In this document: piece after piece, positions 6,329 to 12,786 of the stretch
How the letters are laid out: every line of letters starts with the position of its first letter
Numbering within the stretch: the stretch's first letter is position 1
Assembly: GCA_910588175.1 (NCBI GenBank)
Contig: CAJUQQ010000048.1
Location: 1 to 14,394, forward strand
Source of the DNA: an uncultured Oscillibacter sp.
GTDB taxonomy: Bacteria > Bacillota > Clostridia > Oscillospirales > Oscillospiraceae
Length of the DNA: 14,394 nt
Direction: 5' to 3'
The notes under the pieces: model-generated
Told to the model about the DNA's origin: nothing
What the model saw: only the letters and a program-made list of their open reading frames with translations
The model's database searches: none
Position numbers and translations under genes: made by a program

Positions 6329-6346
6329 ATGTACCTCCTCTGTATG

Positions 6347-6379
6347 CCTCCCGGCGGGGGATGGACCTCCGCCGGGAGG
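6347..6379 (-). other. Intercistronic hairpin after mazF
   Basis: A perfect 11-bp inverted repeat (CCTCCCGGCGG at 6347-6357; complement at 6369-6379) with an 11-nt loop starts 5 nt after the mazF stop. There is no T tract, so it is more likely an mRNA-stabilising or processing hairpin between two co-transcribed genes than a terminator. Confidence 0.55.
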
Positions 6380-6384
6380 AAACC

Positions 6385-6762
6385 TCAAACCAACTGGTCG
6401 TGGGGCAGCCCAAAGCTGACCGCGATTGCCGTGTCCACCTTGTTCATCACATTTTCCTCCACATGGCCCATGCGCTCCCGAAGCCGTTTTTTGTCCAGGG
6501 TCCGCACCTGCTCCAGCAGGACGACGGAATCCCGGCTCAGGCCGCAGCTCTGGTCCACGGGAAGATCAATATGTGTGGGCAGCCGGGTCTTCCCGGTCTG
6601 GGAAGTAATGGCCGCCGCGATCACGGTGGGACTGTAGCGGTTGCCGGTGTCGTTCTGAATAATCAGAACGGGCCGGACGCCGCCCTGCTCGCTGCCCACC
6701 ACCGGGGAGAGATCGGCATAGTAAATATCGCCACGCTTGACACTCGTATCCACAAAGTTCAC
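6385..6762 (-). CDS. mazF: MazF/EndoA-type endoribonuclease toxin
   Basis: The protein matches Bacillus EndoA nearly end to end: KRGDIYYADLSPVVGSEQGG, VRPVLIIQND-GNR-SPTVIAAAIT and LEQVRTLDKKRL. The catalytic pair corresponds to R30 and T53 in this numbering (R25 and T48 in EndoA). The enzyme cleaves single-stranded mRNA at short motifs (UACAU for EndoA) and is normally held inactive by a MazE/EndoAI antitoxin encoded directly upstream. No such gene is present here: the upstream gap is only 190 nt. The frame begins with GTG at 6762, too close to GGAG; GTG at 6753 (giving 122 residues) has better spacing and may be the true start. The homologous region starts at about residue 8 either way. Confidence 0.93.
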   Translation of the reverse strand: MNFVDTSVKRGDIYYADLSPVVGSEQGGVRPVLIIQNDTGNRYSPTVIAAAITSQTGKTRLPTHIDLPVDQSCGLSRDSVVLLEQVRTLDKKRLRERMGHVEENVMNKVDTAIAVSFGLPHDQLV

Positions 6763-6849
6763 ACTCCGCCGAAAGAAGTACCCGCCATCGGGGAGGAAAG
6801 GTTTTCCCCCTCGGTGAGGCCACTTTCATTCTCCCACGCAGTTTCGGAA

Positions 6850-6870
6850 TTTATACGTCTCGGAAGAGAC
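6850..6870 (-). promoter_or_regulatory. Weak candidate promoter and operator upstream of mazF
   Basis: On the minus strand TATAAA (6850-6855) could be a -10 box, and a perfect inverted repeat GTCTC-TTCC-GAGAC (6857-6870) overlaps the spacer. No good -35 box is visible. The site is about 90 nt before the mazF start. Confidence 0.3.
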
Positions 6871-6952
6871 AAATCCCGGCGTCCTCGCCCCAAGCCATCT
6901 TATGCGGCGGCGGGGCGGGCGGTGCGAAGTGTTGGACGCGCCGGCGCGCGGA

Positions 6953-7585
6953 TCAGCCGGAACCGGATGCCGCGGGCGGGTCCGGGGACATTGTATCACA
7001 AAAGGAGAAGCTCGTAAAGTCCGCCGTCAAAAGGATTTCCCCGTCCACGGCGATTTCCCCCCGGACCGGGGCGCCGGTTTCCAGGCTCAGCCAGACGGTG
7101 GAGAGAATTTTTCCGTCCTTCACCCCCGTCTGGTCCACCGTGAGGCGGAGGCAGGGGACGCCGTTCCACGCCTCCTGGTTTTCCTCCAGCAGCCAGCCGT
7201 CCCGGAGGGCGCTCATCAGCCGGGGCAGACAGGCGGCGGGACTGATTTCCTCCTCGCCGCCGAGGGTTCCGGCGTTGAGGCTTTCCCCCTCGTACTCCAG
7301 CCGCCAGTCCGTGTCGTTCAGCACGGCCTTCACCCCGGCGATGGTTTCGGGAGACAGAATTTCCACCGTGCTCTCCCCGCCGGGGACGTAGTCGCAGCGG
7401 AGCTCTGCCTCCCAGGCCAGATCCTCCTGACTGCAGGAGACCAGGGCCTCCATGGTACAGCCCGCGCAGTCATGGTAGCGGTCCCGCAGGTCCGCCGTCT
7501 GGGATTCCCCGTCTCCCCCCGCTCCGCCGCAGGCCGCCAGCAGCAGGAGCAGGGTCATCATTGGTACGCACTTCCAAAGGCGCAC
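6953..7585 (-). CDS. Lipoprotein of unknown function, possibly LolA/YdcC-like
   Basis: This 210-residue protein has a lipoprotein signal: hydrophobic residues 9-18 and a lipobox LAAC with the lipidated cysteine at 19. It would be anchored on the outer face of the membrane. The rest looks beta-rich and acidic (EALVSCSQEDLAWEAELRCDYVPGGESTVEILSPETIAGV..., later CLRLTVDQTG...LSTVWLSLETGAPVRGEIAVDG). This fits a LolA-type half-barrel, as in Bacillus YdcC, encoded near acpS/alr/ndoA. That assignment is from layout and synteny, not a motif. The GTG at 7585 is favoured by AGGAGG 7 nt upstream. It starts 13 nt after the nnr stop, so it is co-transcribed with it. Four cysteines lie beyond the lipobox in residues 40-65. 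Confidence 0.82.
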   Translation of the reverse strand: MRLWKCVPMMTLLLLLAACGGAGGDGESQTADLRDRYHDCAGCTMEALVSCSQEDLAWEAELRCDYVPGGESTVEILSPETIAGVKAVLNDTDWRLEYEGESLNAGTLGGEEEISPAACLPRLMSALRDGWLLEENQEAWNGVPCLRLTVDQTGVKDGKILSTVWLSLETGAPVRGEIAVDGEILLTADFTSFSFCDTMSPDPPAASGSG

Positions 7586-7598
7586 CGGAAAACCTCCT

Positions 7599-9152
7599 CT
7601 ATTTTAAATCTTCCTGAAGCTCCAAAAACACCCTGGGCAGGGCGGCGATCACGTCCTCCGGCGTCAGGCCGTACTCCGTCAGCGTCTCCGCCCCGATGTC
7701 CGCCGCCCGGCCGTGCATCCACACGGCCCCCGCCGCCGCCATCACCGGGCCGGCTCCCTGGGCCAGCAGGGAGGCGATAAGCCCCGTCAGTGCGTCGCCG
7801 CTGCCGCCCTTGGCCAGGCCCGAATTGCCGGTGGTGTTCACCAGCACGTTTCCCTTCGGTCCGGCGGTGACGGTGCGGTGGCCCTTCAGCACGAGGATAC
7901 AGCCGTGCTCCTGGGCGAAGGCCCGGGCCGCGCCCACCGGGTCCCCGGCGGGATCTCCGCCCAGCCGGGCGAACTCCCCGCCGTGGGGGGTCAGGATGGT
8001 CACCCGCCCCCGGCGGCTGTCCAGAATATCTATATGTCCCGCCAGCGCGTTTATGCCGTCGGCGTCCAGGACCACGGGCTTTTCCGCCTGGGTCAGAAGA
8101 TCCCGTACCAGATTGGCCGTTTCCTCATGCCGCCCCAGGCCGGGGCCCAGGGCCAGCACGCCGCAGGCGCTCAGCTTTTTCAGGAGGACGGGCAGGGCCT
8201 TCCGGCGGAGGATTCCGCCGCGCCAGCTTTCCAGGGGGAAGGGCATGGCGGAGACGCACTTGGCCGCCTCCACCTGCCAGATGGCGTCCGGTACTCCCAG
8301 GTACACCAGCCCGCAGCCGGACCGCACCGCCGCCGAGGCCGTGAGACAGGGCGCGCCGGTACAGCCCACGGACCCGCCCACGATCAGCACCTTGCCGAAG
8401 TCCCCCTTGTGGCCGTCCCTCTTCCGGGGCGGCAGGGCCTCCCGGGCGAAATCCGCCTCCACCGTCTGGGCGGAGCACACCGTCTCCCGGACCAGGGCGG
8501 GGGGAATGCCGATGTCGTGGACGGTGACGTTTCCGGAGAGGACGGCCCCGTCACCGGCGAACTGGCCGGTTTTAGGCAGGGAGAAGGTAACGGTCCGGTC
8601 CGCCCGCACCGCCCGGCCCAGGACCCGGCCCGTGTCCGCCTCCACGCCGCTGGCGATGTCGGCGGCGATTACCGTGGCCTTGCAGGAGTTGATCAAATCC
8701 ACCGCGGCGGCGTATGTGGAATCCGGGGCGATGTCCCGGGAGAGGCCCACGCCGAACAGCGCGTCGATAATCACCTGACAGCCCCGGGTCCAGGCGGCCT
8801 GGGTCTTGTCCGCCGGGTCGAAGGACTCCAGCTCCACGCCGCACTCGCTGAGGCGTCCCGTCTCCTCCATGGCGTCGGGGGTGAGGCGGTCGTAGTCCCC
8901 CGCCAGGAAGACGCGGACCTTGAGGCCCATTAGGAAAAGGAGCCTGGCCGCGCCGATGCCGTCCCCGCCGTTGTTCCCCGCGCCGCAGAACACCGCCGCC
9001 CGGCATTTCCCGGGTTTGTCCGGCAGAGCGTCCAGCGCCGCCTGGGCCACCGCCGCCGCCGCCCGCTCCATCAGGTCGATGGAGGGGATTTTCCGTTCCT
9101 CAATGGCCTTCCGGTCCAGTTCCCGCATCTGCGCCGCCGCCGCCAGTTTCAT
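7599..9152 (-). CDS. nnr: Bifunctional NAD(P)H-hydrate epimerase / ADP-dependent NAD(P)H-hydrate dehydratase
   Basis: This 517-residue protein repairs damaged nicotinamide cofactors. The N-terminal YjeF_N domain (about 1-215) epimerises R- and S-NAD(P)HX and shows GAGNNGGDG (57-65), DALFGVGLSR (130-139) and DIASGV (165-170). The C-terminal ribokinase-like domain (about 235-512) dehydrates S-NAD(P)HX using ADP and shows HKGDFGKVLIVGGS (248-261), GPGLGR (336-341), DADGINAL (363-370), TPHGGEFARL (388-397) and GNSGLAKGGSGDALTG (442-457). Length and fusion order match the bacterial two-domain form. GGGAGG precedes the ATG by 9 nt. It leads an operon with the lipoprotein gene, driven by a clear promoter at 9190-9218. 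Confidence 0.96.
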   Translation of the reverse strand: MKLAAAAQMRELDRKAIEERKIPSIDLMERAAAAVAQAALDALPDKPGKCRAAVFCGAGNNGGDGIGAARLLFLMGLKVRVFLAGDYDRLTPDAMEETGRLSECGVELESFDPADKTQAAWTRGCQVIIDALFGVGLSRDIAPDSTYAAAVDLINSCKATVIAADIASGVEADTGRVLGRAVRADRTVTFSLPKTGQFAGDGAVLSGNVTVHDIGIPPALVRETVCSAQTVEADFAREALPPRKRDGHKGDFGKVLIVGGSVGCTGAPCLTASAAVRSGCGLVYLGVPDAIWQVEAAKCVSAMPFPLESWRGGILRRKALPVLLKKLSACGVLALGPGLGRHEETANLVRDLLTQAEKPVVLDADGINALAGHIDILDSRRGRVTILTPHGGEFARLGGDPAGDPVGAARAFAQEHGCILVLKGHRTVTAGPKGNVLVNTTGNSGLAKGGSGDALTGLIASLLAQGAGPVMAAAGAVWMHGRAADIGAETLTEYGLTPEDVIAALPRVFLELQEDLK

Positions 9153-9189
9153 ATGTATCTACCTCCCGCGTGTCGGTTTTTGTGGCTTC

Positions 9190-9218
9190 ATTATAGCGCG
9201 TTTCCGGCGGGGACGCAA
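9190..9218 (-). promoter_or_regulatory. Promoter of the nnr operon
   Basis: The minus strand shows TTGCGT (9213-9218), an exact 17-bp spacer and a perfect TATAAT (9190-9195). The leader to the nnr ATG is only about 30 nt. Confidence 0.8.
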
Positions 9219-9250
9219 TCGGGAGTCTTCCTTTTATCCGGGAAACCTGC

Positions 9251-9256
9251 TAAAAT
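9251..9256 (+). promoter_or_regulatory. Weak -10 box candidate for the HTH regulator
   Basis: TAAAAT at 9251-9256 is the best -10-like hexamer before the regulator, divergent from the nnr promoter. The -35 position (about 9228-9233, TTCCTT) is poor, so the promoter may need an activator or autoregulation. Confidence 0.3.
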
Positions 9257-9371
9257 GGGGGGGCGCAACCCAAAGTTTACATGGATTTCTTCAAACGCAA
9301 CACCAAATCGCTGGCGCTGCGCCGCCCGTTCCGGCAGAATAAGGGCACCAAATTCAAGGAGGATTACCCAA

Positions 9372-10262
9372 ATGTCATTTTCCGAAAACCTGCAGTTCAT
9401 CCGGGCCCAGGCCGGAATCACCCAGGAGCAGCTGGCGGAGCAGCTGGACGTCAGCCGCCAGTCCGTCAGCAAGTGGGAGGGCAGTCAGAGCTTTCCCGAA
9501 ATGGACACCCTGCTGCACATCTGTGACCTTTATAACGTAAACCTGGACACGCTCCTCCGGGGCAGCGTGGAGGAAAGCCGGGTGGCCGACACGGCCAAGT
9601 ACGACGGCTTCATGACCCGCTTCGCCTGGAGAATCTCCCTGGCAGTTTCCGCCATCATCGCCGCCGTGGGCGTGTGCGGCCTGCTGGAGACCCTGGGCGC
9701 GCCGGAGGCCCTGGCGGGCGCGGCGCTGCTGCTGGTGATCACAGTGTGCGTGGTGGTCCTGGTGGTCTCCGGCATCGAGCTTGAAAACTTCCACAGGAAA
9801 AACCCCGTGATCTCCGACTTCTACACCGAGGAGCAGAAGGAGGCCTTTCAGCGGAGATTCGTCTGGCACATCGCCGGAGGCGTGGGGGCAATCCTGTTCG
9901 CCGTGGTCCTGCTGCTGCTGTTTTTCTCCGCCTTCCCGGAGCGGGAGCCCTATGAGTCCTACAGCATGGCCTTTTTCCTGCTGATCGTCGCCGGAGCGGT
10001 GTGGTCCTTCATCTACGGGAGCATCCAGCACGACAAATACGATGTGGAAAAGTACAACCGGGAGAACAATCCCTCGCCGGAGGCCAAGCGGCGAAACAAT
10101 CTGGTGGGGACCGTCTGCGCCGTTATCATGCTGCTGGCCACGGCCATTTACGTAGGGCTGGGCCTGGCCCTGTACATGTGGACGGCCTGGTGGGTCTTCG
10201 CCGTGGGGGGCATCCTCTGCGCCGTGGCCGCAGTGGTCCTGGGCCCGAAGGAGGACGAATGA
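9372..10262 (+). CDS. Membrane-anchored XRE-family HTH regulator
   Basis: This 296-residue protein starts MSFSENLQFIRAQAG. Residues 5-62 form a Cro/C1-type helix-turn-helix (ITQEQLAEQLDVSRQSVSKWEGSQSFPEMDTLLHICDLYNV). After a short linker come about six hydrophobic segments (near 86-107, 112-134, 164-188, 197-217, 244-267 and 269-290), so the DNA-binding head should face the cytoplasm from the membrane. The loop 136-163 and the 219-243 stretch are charged. This head-plus-membrane layout is common in Firmicutes, but its signal is mostly unknown. AGGAGG lies about 9 nt before the ATG, which rules out the longer frame from 9153. It stands alone on the plus strand, divergent from nnr, and is followed by a strong terminator. 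Confidence 0.88.
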   Translation: MSFSENLQFIRAQAGITQEQLAEQLDVSRQSVSKWEGSQSFPEMDTLLHICDLYNVNLDTLLRGSVEESRVADTAKYDGFMTRFAWRISLAVSAIIAAVGVCGLLETLGAPEALAGAALLLVITVCVVVLVVSGIELENFHRKNPVISDFYTEEQKEAFQRRFVWHIAGGVGAILFAVVLLLLFFSAFPEREPYESYSMAFFLLIVAGAVWSFIYGSIQHDKYDVEKYNRENNPSPEAKRRNNLVGTVCAVIMLLATAIYVGLGLALYMWTAWWVFAVGGILCAVAAVVLGPKEDE

Positions 10263-10277
10263 CCTGAAACGAACGTA

Positions 10278-10304
10278 AGAGGAGGGCTTCGCCCTCCTCT
10301 TTTT
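10278..10304 (+). terminator. Intrinsic terminator of the HTH regulator gene
   Basis: A perfect 10-bp stem AGAGGAGGGC/GCCCTCCTCT with the 3-nt loop TTC is followed by TTTT. It lies 15 nt past the regulator's stop and 4 nt from the end of the convergent PHP gene. It may serve both directions, although its minus-strand T run is weak. Confidence 0.92.
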
Positions 10305-10307
10305 CCG

Positions 10308-11138
10308 TCAATCCCCGTTTTCCCGCTGGGTCTCCAGCAGCCAGGCCGGGTCCAGCTCCCAGGCCGCCAGCCGGATGTCCGGCTTGACCCGCTCGCCATG
10401 GAAATCGCTGCCGCCGGTGATCCGGAGGCGGTATTTTTCCGCCAGACTCCGGTAGAAGGCGGTTTGGGCCTCTGTGTGCCGGGGGTAGAGGCACTCAAGG
10501 GCCTCCAGACCGTACCCGGCCAGCCGGCGGACCAGGGCGTCCAGGTCCCCGTCCTCCAATCCCACCTGGTAAGGGTGGGCCAGGGCGGCCCGGCCGCCGG
10601 CGGACCGGATGGCCTCCACACAGGTCCGGGCGTCGGGCTTGGCCCGCTCGATGCGGGCGTAATCCTCCGTGTCCAGATAGCGGTCGAACGCCTCCCGGTT
10701 GGTTTGGACATAGCCCCGGCGGACCATGGCCTGGGCGAAGTGGGGACGGGCGATGATGTCTCCACCGGCGATCTCCTCCACCTCCTCCAGGGACACGGGG
10801 ACCCCCTTCTCCCGGAGGTAGTCGACGATGCGGAATTTCCGCTCGTCCCGGCCCCGCTTCATCCAGGCGCAGAGCTCCCCCAGAACGGGGGCGGCGGCGG
10901 AAAAGCCGTAGCCCAGAATGTGCAGGTTCCGGTACTCCCTGGCCCCCAGCTCCACCCCCCGAAGGACGGAGAGGCCCAGGGCCTTTCCGGCGTCCAGGGC
11001 TTCCTCCAGGCCCTCCAGGCTGTCGTGATCGGTGAGGGCCAGGACTTGGACGCCCCGTTCCCCGGCCAGCCGGACCAGCTCCGCCGGGGCATACTGCCCG
11101 TCAGAGGCGGTGCTGTGGGTGTGAAGATCCGCGATCAT
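10308..11138 (-). CDS. PHP-domain phosphoesterase (RnmAM/YciV-like)
   Basis: This 276-residue cytoplasmic enzyme has the PHP metal-site motifs in order: DLHTHS (4-9), D13, TDHD (36-39), GVE (61-63), LHILGY with H73, RPHFAQAMV with H133, AHPYQVG with H188 and GSDFHG (243-248). The insertion between 95 and 170 is that of the YciV/TrpH group. Characterised members hydrolyse 3',5'-nucleoside bisphosphates such as pAp and trim the 5' ends of short RNAs from the 5' side. The precise substrate here is inferred from the family. The ATG overlaps the stop of the HAD gene (ATGA), with GGAGGC inside that gene as ribosome site, so the two are coupled. Confidence 0.9.
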   Translation of the reverse strand: MIADLHTHSTASDGQYAPAELVRLAGERGVQVLALTDHDSLEGLEEALDAGKALGLSVLRGVELGAREYRNLHILGYGFSAAAPVLGELCAWMKRGRDERKFRIVDYLREKGVPVSLEEVEEIAGGDIIARPHFAQAMVRRGYVQTNREAFDRYLDTEDYARIERAKPDARTCVEAIRSAGGRAALAHPYQVGLEDGDLDALVRRLAGYGLEALECLYPRHTEAQTAFYRSLAEKYRLRITGGSDFHGERVKPDIRLAAWELDPAWLLETQRENGD

Positions 11139-11767
11139 AGCGACGCCTCCCCGGGGGCGCAGGGCACGCCGGCGGCGATGAGTTCCCGTCGGAGGCGGGG
11201 GATGTCTCCGAAGAACACCGCGCCGTCCAGCCCCGCCCGCCGGGCGCCCTCAACGTTGACGCTCAGATCGTCGATGAAGAAGCATTCCTCCGGTTTCAGG
11301 CGGAACTCCCGAAGCAGCGTCTCGTAAATCTCCGGCTGGGGTTTTAGAAGCTTCCAGTCGGCGGAGACGATCCGCCCGTCGAAGCACTCGCTCCCAGGAA
11401 TCCGGTCAAAGTACAGGGGCAGGTCGATCTTGGCGTTGGACAGCAGATAGATGCCATAGCCCAGCCCTTTCAGCTCCCGGATCAGGTCCGCCATGCCCTC
11501 CACCGGCAGAAGGCAGCGCTTCCACCAGCCCAGGGTCAGCTCCCGGGCGGGACCGTGGAGGCGCGGGGGCAGGCGGCGGCACATGGAGGCGATTCCCTCC
11601 TCGGGTGGAATGGCTCCCCGGTCCAGCTGAGCCCACTCCACGGAGCCGAAGACCTCCCTCAGAAGGGGGAGCCGGTCCTCCTCCGGGATTCCCTCCCGCT
11701 CCAGGAAGAACTCGGGCCGCCAGTGGATGAGCACGTTGCCCATGTCGAAAACGATGCTGCGAATCAT
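11135..11767 (-). CDS. HAD-family hydrolase, YihX-like phosphatase group
   Basis: This 210-residue protein has HAD motif I FDMGNVL with nucleophile D8, a helical cap (about 17-88), motif II LLSNAK (S110), motif III LKPQPEIY (K142) and motif IV FIDDLSVNVEGA (D166, D167). The +2 position after the nucleophile is Gly rather than the usual Asp acid/base. That is normal for the FDxGNV subgroup to which E. coli YihX (alpha-glucose-1-phosphatase) belongs. The substrate cannot be assigned from sequence. The ATG at 11767 has GGGAGGAG just upstream; the open frame reaching to 12076 is non-homologous leader. It is the first gene of a two-gene operon with the PHP enzyme, from the promoter at 11802-11830. 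Confidence 0.9.
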   Translation of the reverse strand: MIRSIVFDMGNVLIHWRPEFFLEREGIPEEDRLPLLREVFGSVEWAQLDRGAIPPEEGIASMCRRLPPRLHGPARELTLGWWKRCLLPVEGMADLIRELKGLGYGIYLLSNAKIDLPLYFDRIPGSECFDGRIVSADWKLLKPQPEIYETLLREFRLKPEECFFIDDLSVNVEGARRAGLDGAVFFGDIPRLRRELIAAGVPCAPGEASL

Positions 11768-11801
11768 AGCCTCTCCTCCCAAACACAAGTTTGCGGCGTC
11801 C

Positions 11802-11830
11802 ATTATACCGGAAAAGCCCCTTCCGCGCAA
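11802..11830 (-). promoter_or_regulatory. Promoter of the HAD-PHP operon
   Basis: The minus strand shows TTGCGC (11825-11830), a 17-bp spacer and a perfect TATAAT (11802-11807). The start of transcription would be about 30 nt before the ATG. The remaining intergenic sequence to 12047 shows no gene. Confidence 0.8.
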
Positions 11831-12047
11831 GAGCCCGGAGGAGTGTCCCGCCGCAGGTTTTATGGAAGGGAGGAGGCGGGGGGACGTGCCCGCTCCGCCG
11901 CTCCCAAAGCCGGGGAAACGGCGGATATACCGGTCCGTCTCCGTGCCGGGAGACCTCCGAATGGGACCATTTCGGAGCCGCAGAGCGCTCGGAAGCCGAA
12001 AATAGGAAAAATTTTCAAGTTGGCTGGAAATATGTGACAAAAACGAC

Positions 12048-12076
12048 TTGCGCTTTTCGAGAGAATTTGGTATCAT
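12048..12076 (+). promoter_or_regulatory. Promoter of the DtxR/MntR-like gene
   Basis: TTGCGC (12048-12053), an exact 17-bp spacer and TATCAT (12071-12076) precede the regulator by about 30 nt. Confidence 0.7.
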
Positions 12077-12108
12077 GGTAAAATTATACAGAAGGGAGGC
12101 GTCTCGTC

Positions 12109-12480
12109 TTGGTCATACATGAATCGGCGGAGGATTATTTGGAATCCATCCTTATCATTCAGGAACAAGCCGGACAGGTCCGGTCCATCGACGTGGTGAA
12201 CAAGCTGGGGTTCTCCAAGCCCAGCGTCAGCATCGCCATGAAGAAGCTGCGGGAAAGCGGCTACATCACCATGGCTGGGGACGGGAACATTTCCCTGACC
12301 GACAGCGGCATGGAGATTGCCAGCCGCATCTATAAGCGGCACAGGACCATCACCCGGCTCTTCGAGCTGATGGGCGTCTCCCCGGAGCAGGCGGCCATCG
12401 ACGCCTGCAAGGTGGAGCACGACCTCAGCGAAGAGACCTTCGCGCGCATCTGCTCCTATGTGGGGGACCAGCCCCTATGA
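12109..12480 (+). CDS. DtxR/MntR-family metal-dependent repressor
   Basis: This 123-residue protein has a winged helix (about 5-65, RSIDVVNKLGFSKPSVSIAMKKLRESGYI), a dimerisation region and no SH3-like third domain, as in MntR. Candidate metal ligands are D9 and E12 (MntR-type ends of the first helix), H78, C100, E103 and H104. The DACKVEH segment has Cys where Bacillus MntR has Glu99 and resembles the C102-E105-H106 site of DtxR. Whether it senses Mn or Fe is therefore open. The start is TTG at 12109, chosen because GGGAGG lies 9 nt upstream; the first downstream ATG is at codon 44, inside the winged helix. No metal transporter gene is adjacent, so targets lie elsewhere. Confidence 0.87.
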   Translation: MVIHESAEDYLESILIIQEQAGQVRSIDVVNKLGFSKPSVSIAMKKLRESGYITMAGDGNISLTDSGMEIASRIYKRHRTITRLFELMGVSPEQAAIDACKVEHDLSEETFARICSYVGDQPL

Positions 12481-12492
12481 CCCCAATGACCT

Positions 12493-12530
12493 CGCCCGGT
12501 GACCGGGCCGCTGATCCCGGTCGCCGGGCG
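12493..12530 (+). terminator. Very stable hairpin after the DtxR/MntR-like gene
   Basis: A 15-bp GC-rich stem (12493-12507 and 12516-12530, one G-U pair, 8-nt loop CCGCTGAT) starts 12 nt after the stop. No T run follows directly. It is therefore either an imperfect terminator or an mRNA 3'-end stabiliser. The adjacent ssnA promoter argues that the unit ends here. Confidence 0.55.
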
Positions 12531-12588
12531 GGAGGAAGTTTCCGGCGTTTTGTCTAAAAAGAGGCGGGGAAGTTCTCTGTTTGAGGGC

Positions 12589-12617
12589 TTGCGTTTTCGC
12601 GGGCTTTCCGGTACAAT
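12589..12617 (+). promoter_or_regulatory. Promoter of ssnA
   Basis: TTGCGT (12589-12594), an exact 17-bp spacer and TACAAT (12612-12617). A second TACAAT-like hexamer at 12622-12627 lacks a matched -35 box. Transcription from about 12624 gives a leader of about 160 nt. Confidence 0.65.
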
Positions 12618-12623
12618 CAAATA

Positions 12624-12744
12624 CAATAAGCAAGGATAGATGGCTGCAACGGAGTGCCGCGCGCACGGGCCTGCTGCACCTGTCTTTCCGCGCGGGCCGA
12701 TAGGTGTTTCAAATCCAGGTGGGTTTGAGGCGCCTTTCTTTTTT
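12624..12744 (+). promoter_or_regulatory. Structured ssnA leader, candidate transcription-terminating riboswitch
   Basis: The leader contains two mutually exclusive structures. An upstream stem pairs CACCTGTC (12677-12684) with GATAGGTG (12699-12706). A terminator stem uses GGTG of that same segment (12703-12716 with 12721-12734). The loop of the upstream stem holds CGCGCGG (12689-12695), which can pair with CCGCGCG at 12657-12663, giving a pseudoknot-like aptamer fold. This is the layout of a ligand-controlled attenuator: with the upstream stem formed, the terminator cannot form. I do not match it to a riboswitch class by sequence. A published comparative-genomics candidate named the ssnA RNA motif is known to me by name, but I cannot confirm identity. 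There is no leader peptide with reiterated codons. Confidence 0.6.
12703..12744 (+). terminator. Leader terminator (attenuator) upstream of ssnA
   Basis: The 14-bp stem (12703-12716/12721-12734, all positions paired counting G-U) has the loop AGGT and is followed by TTTCTTTTTT (12735-12744). It lies between the promoter and the ssnA ribosome site and after no gene of its own, so it must act as a conditional attenuator. Confidence 0.8.
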
Positions 12745-12786
12745 GCTCAACAACTGGACATCCAATTCTTAAGGAGGAGTTTTCTT

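Noticed and set aside
6566..6829. Minus-strand frame overlapping the start of mazF, considered as a missing antitoxin
   Set aside because: It overlaps most of the mazF N-terminal coding region in another frame, has no antitoxin-like helix pattern and its ATG sits directly on the GGGAGA sequence.
7713..8933. Long plus-strand frames opposite nnr
   Set aside because: They are antisense to a 517-residue enzyme with all expected motifs. They lack start signals and recognisable domains.
9281..9526. Small plus-strand frame (MDFFKRNTKSLAL...) before the HTH regulator
   Set aside because: Its first 30 residues look plausible as a basic leader peptide, but there is no Shine-Dalgarno sequence, and the rest is out of frame across the helix-turn-helix coding region.
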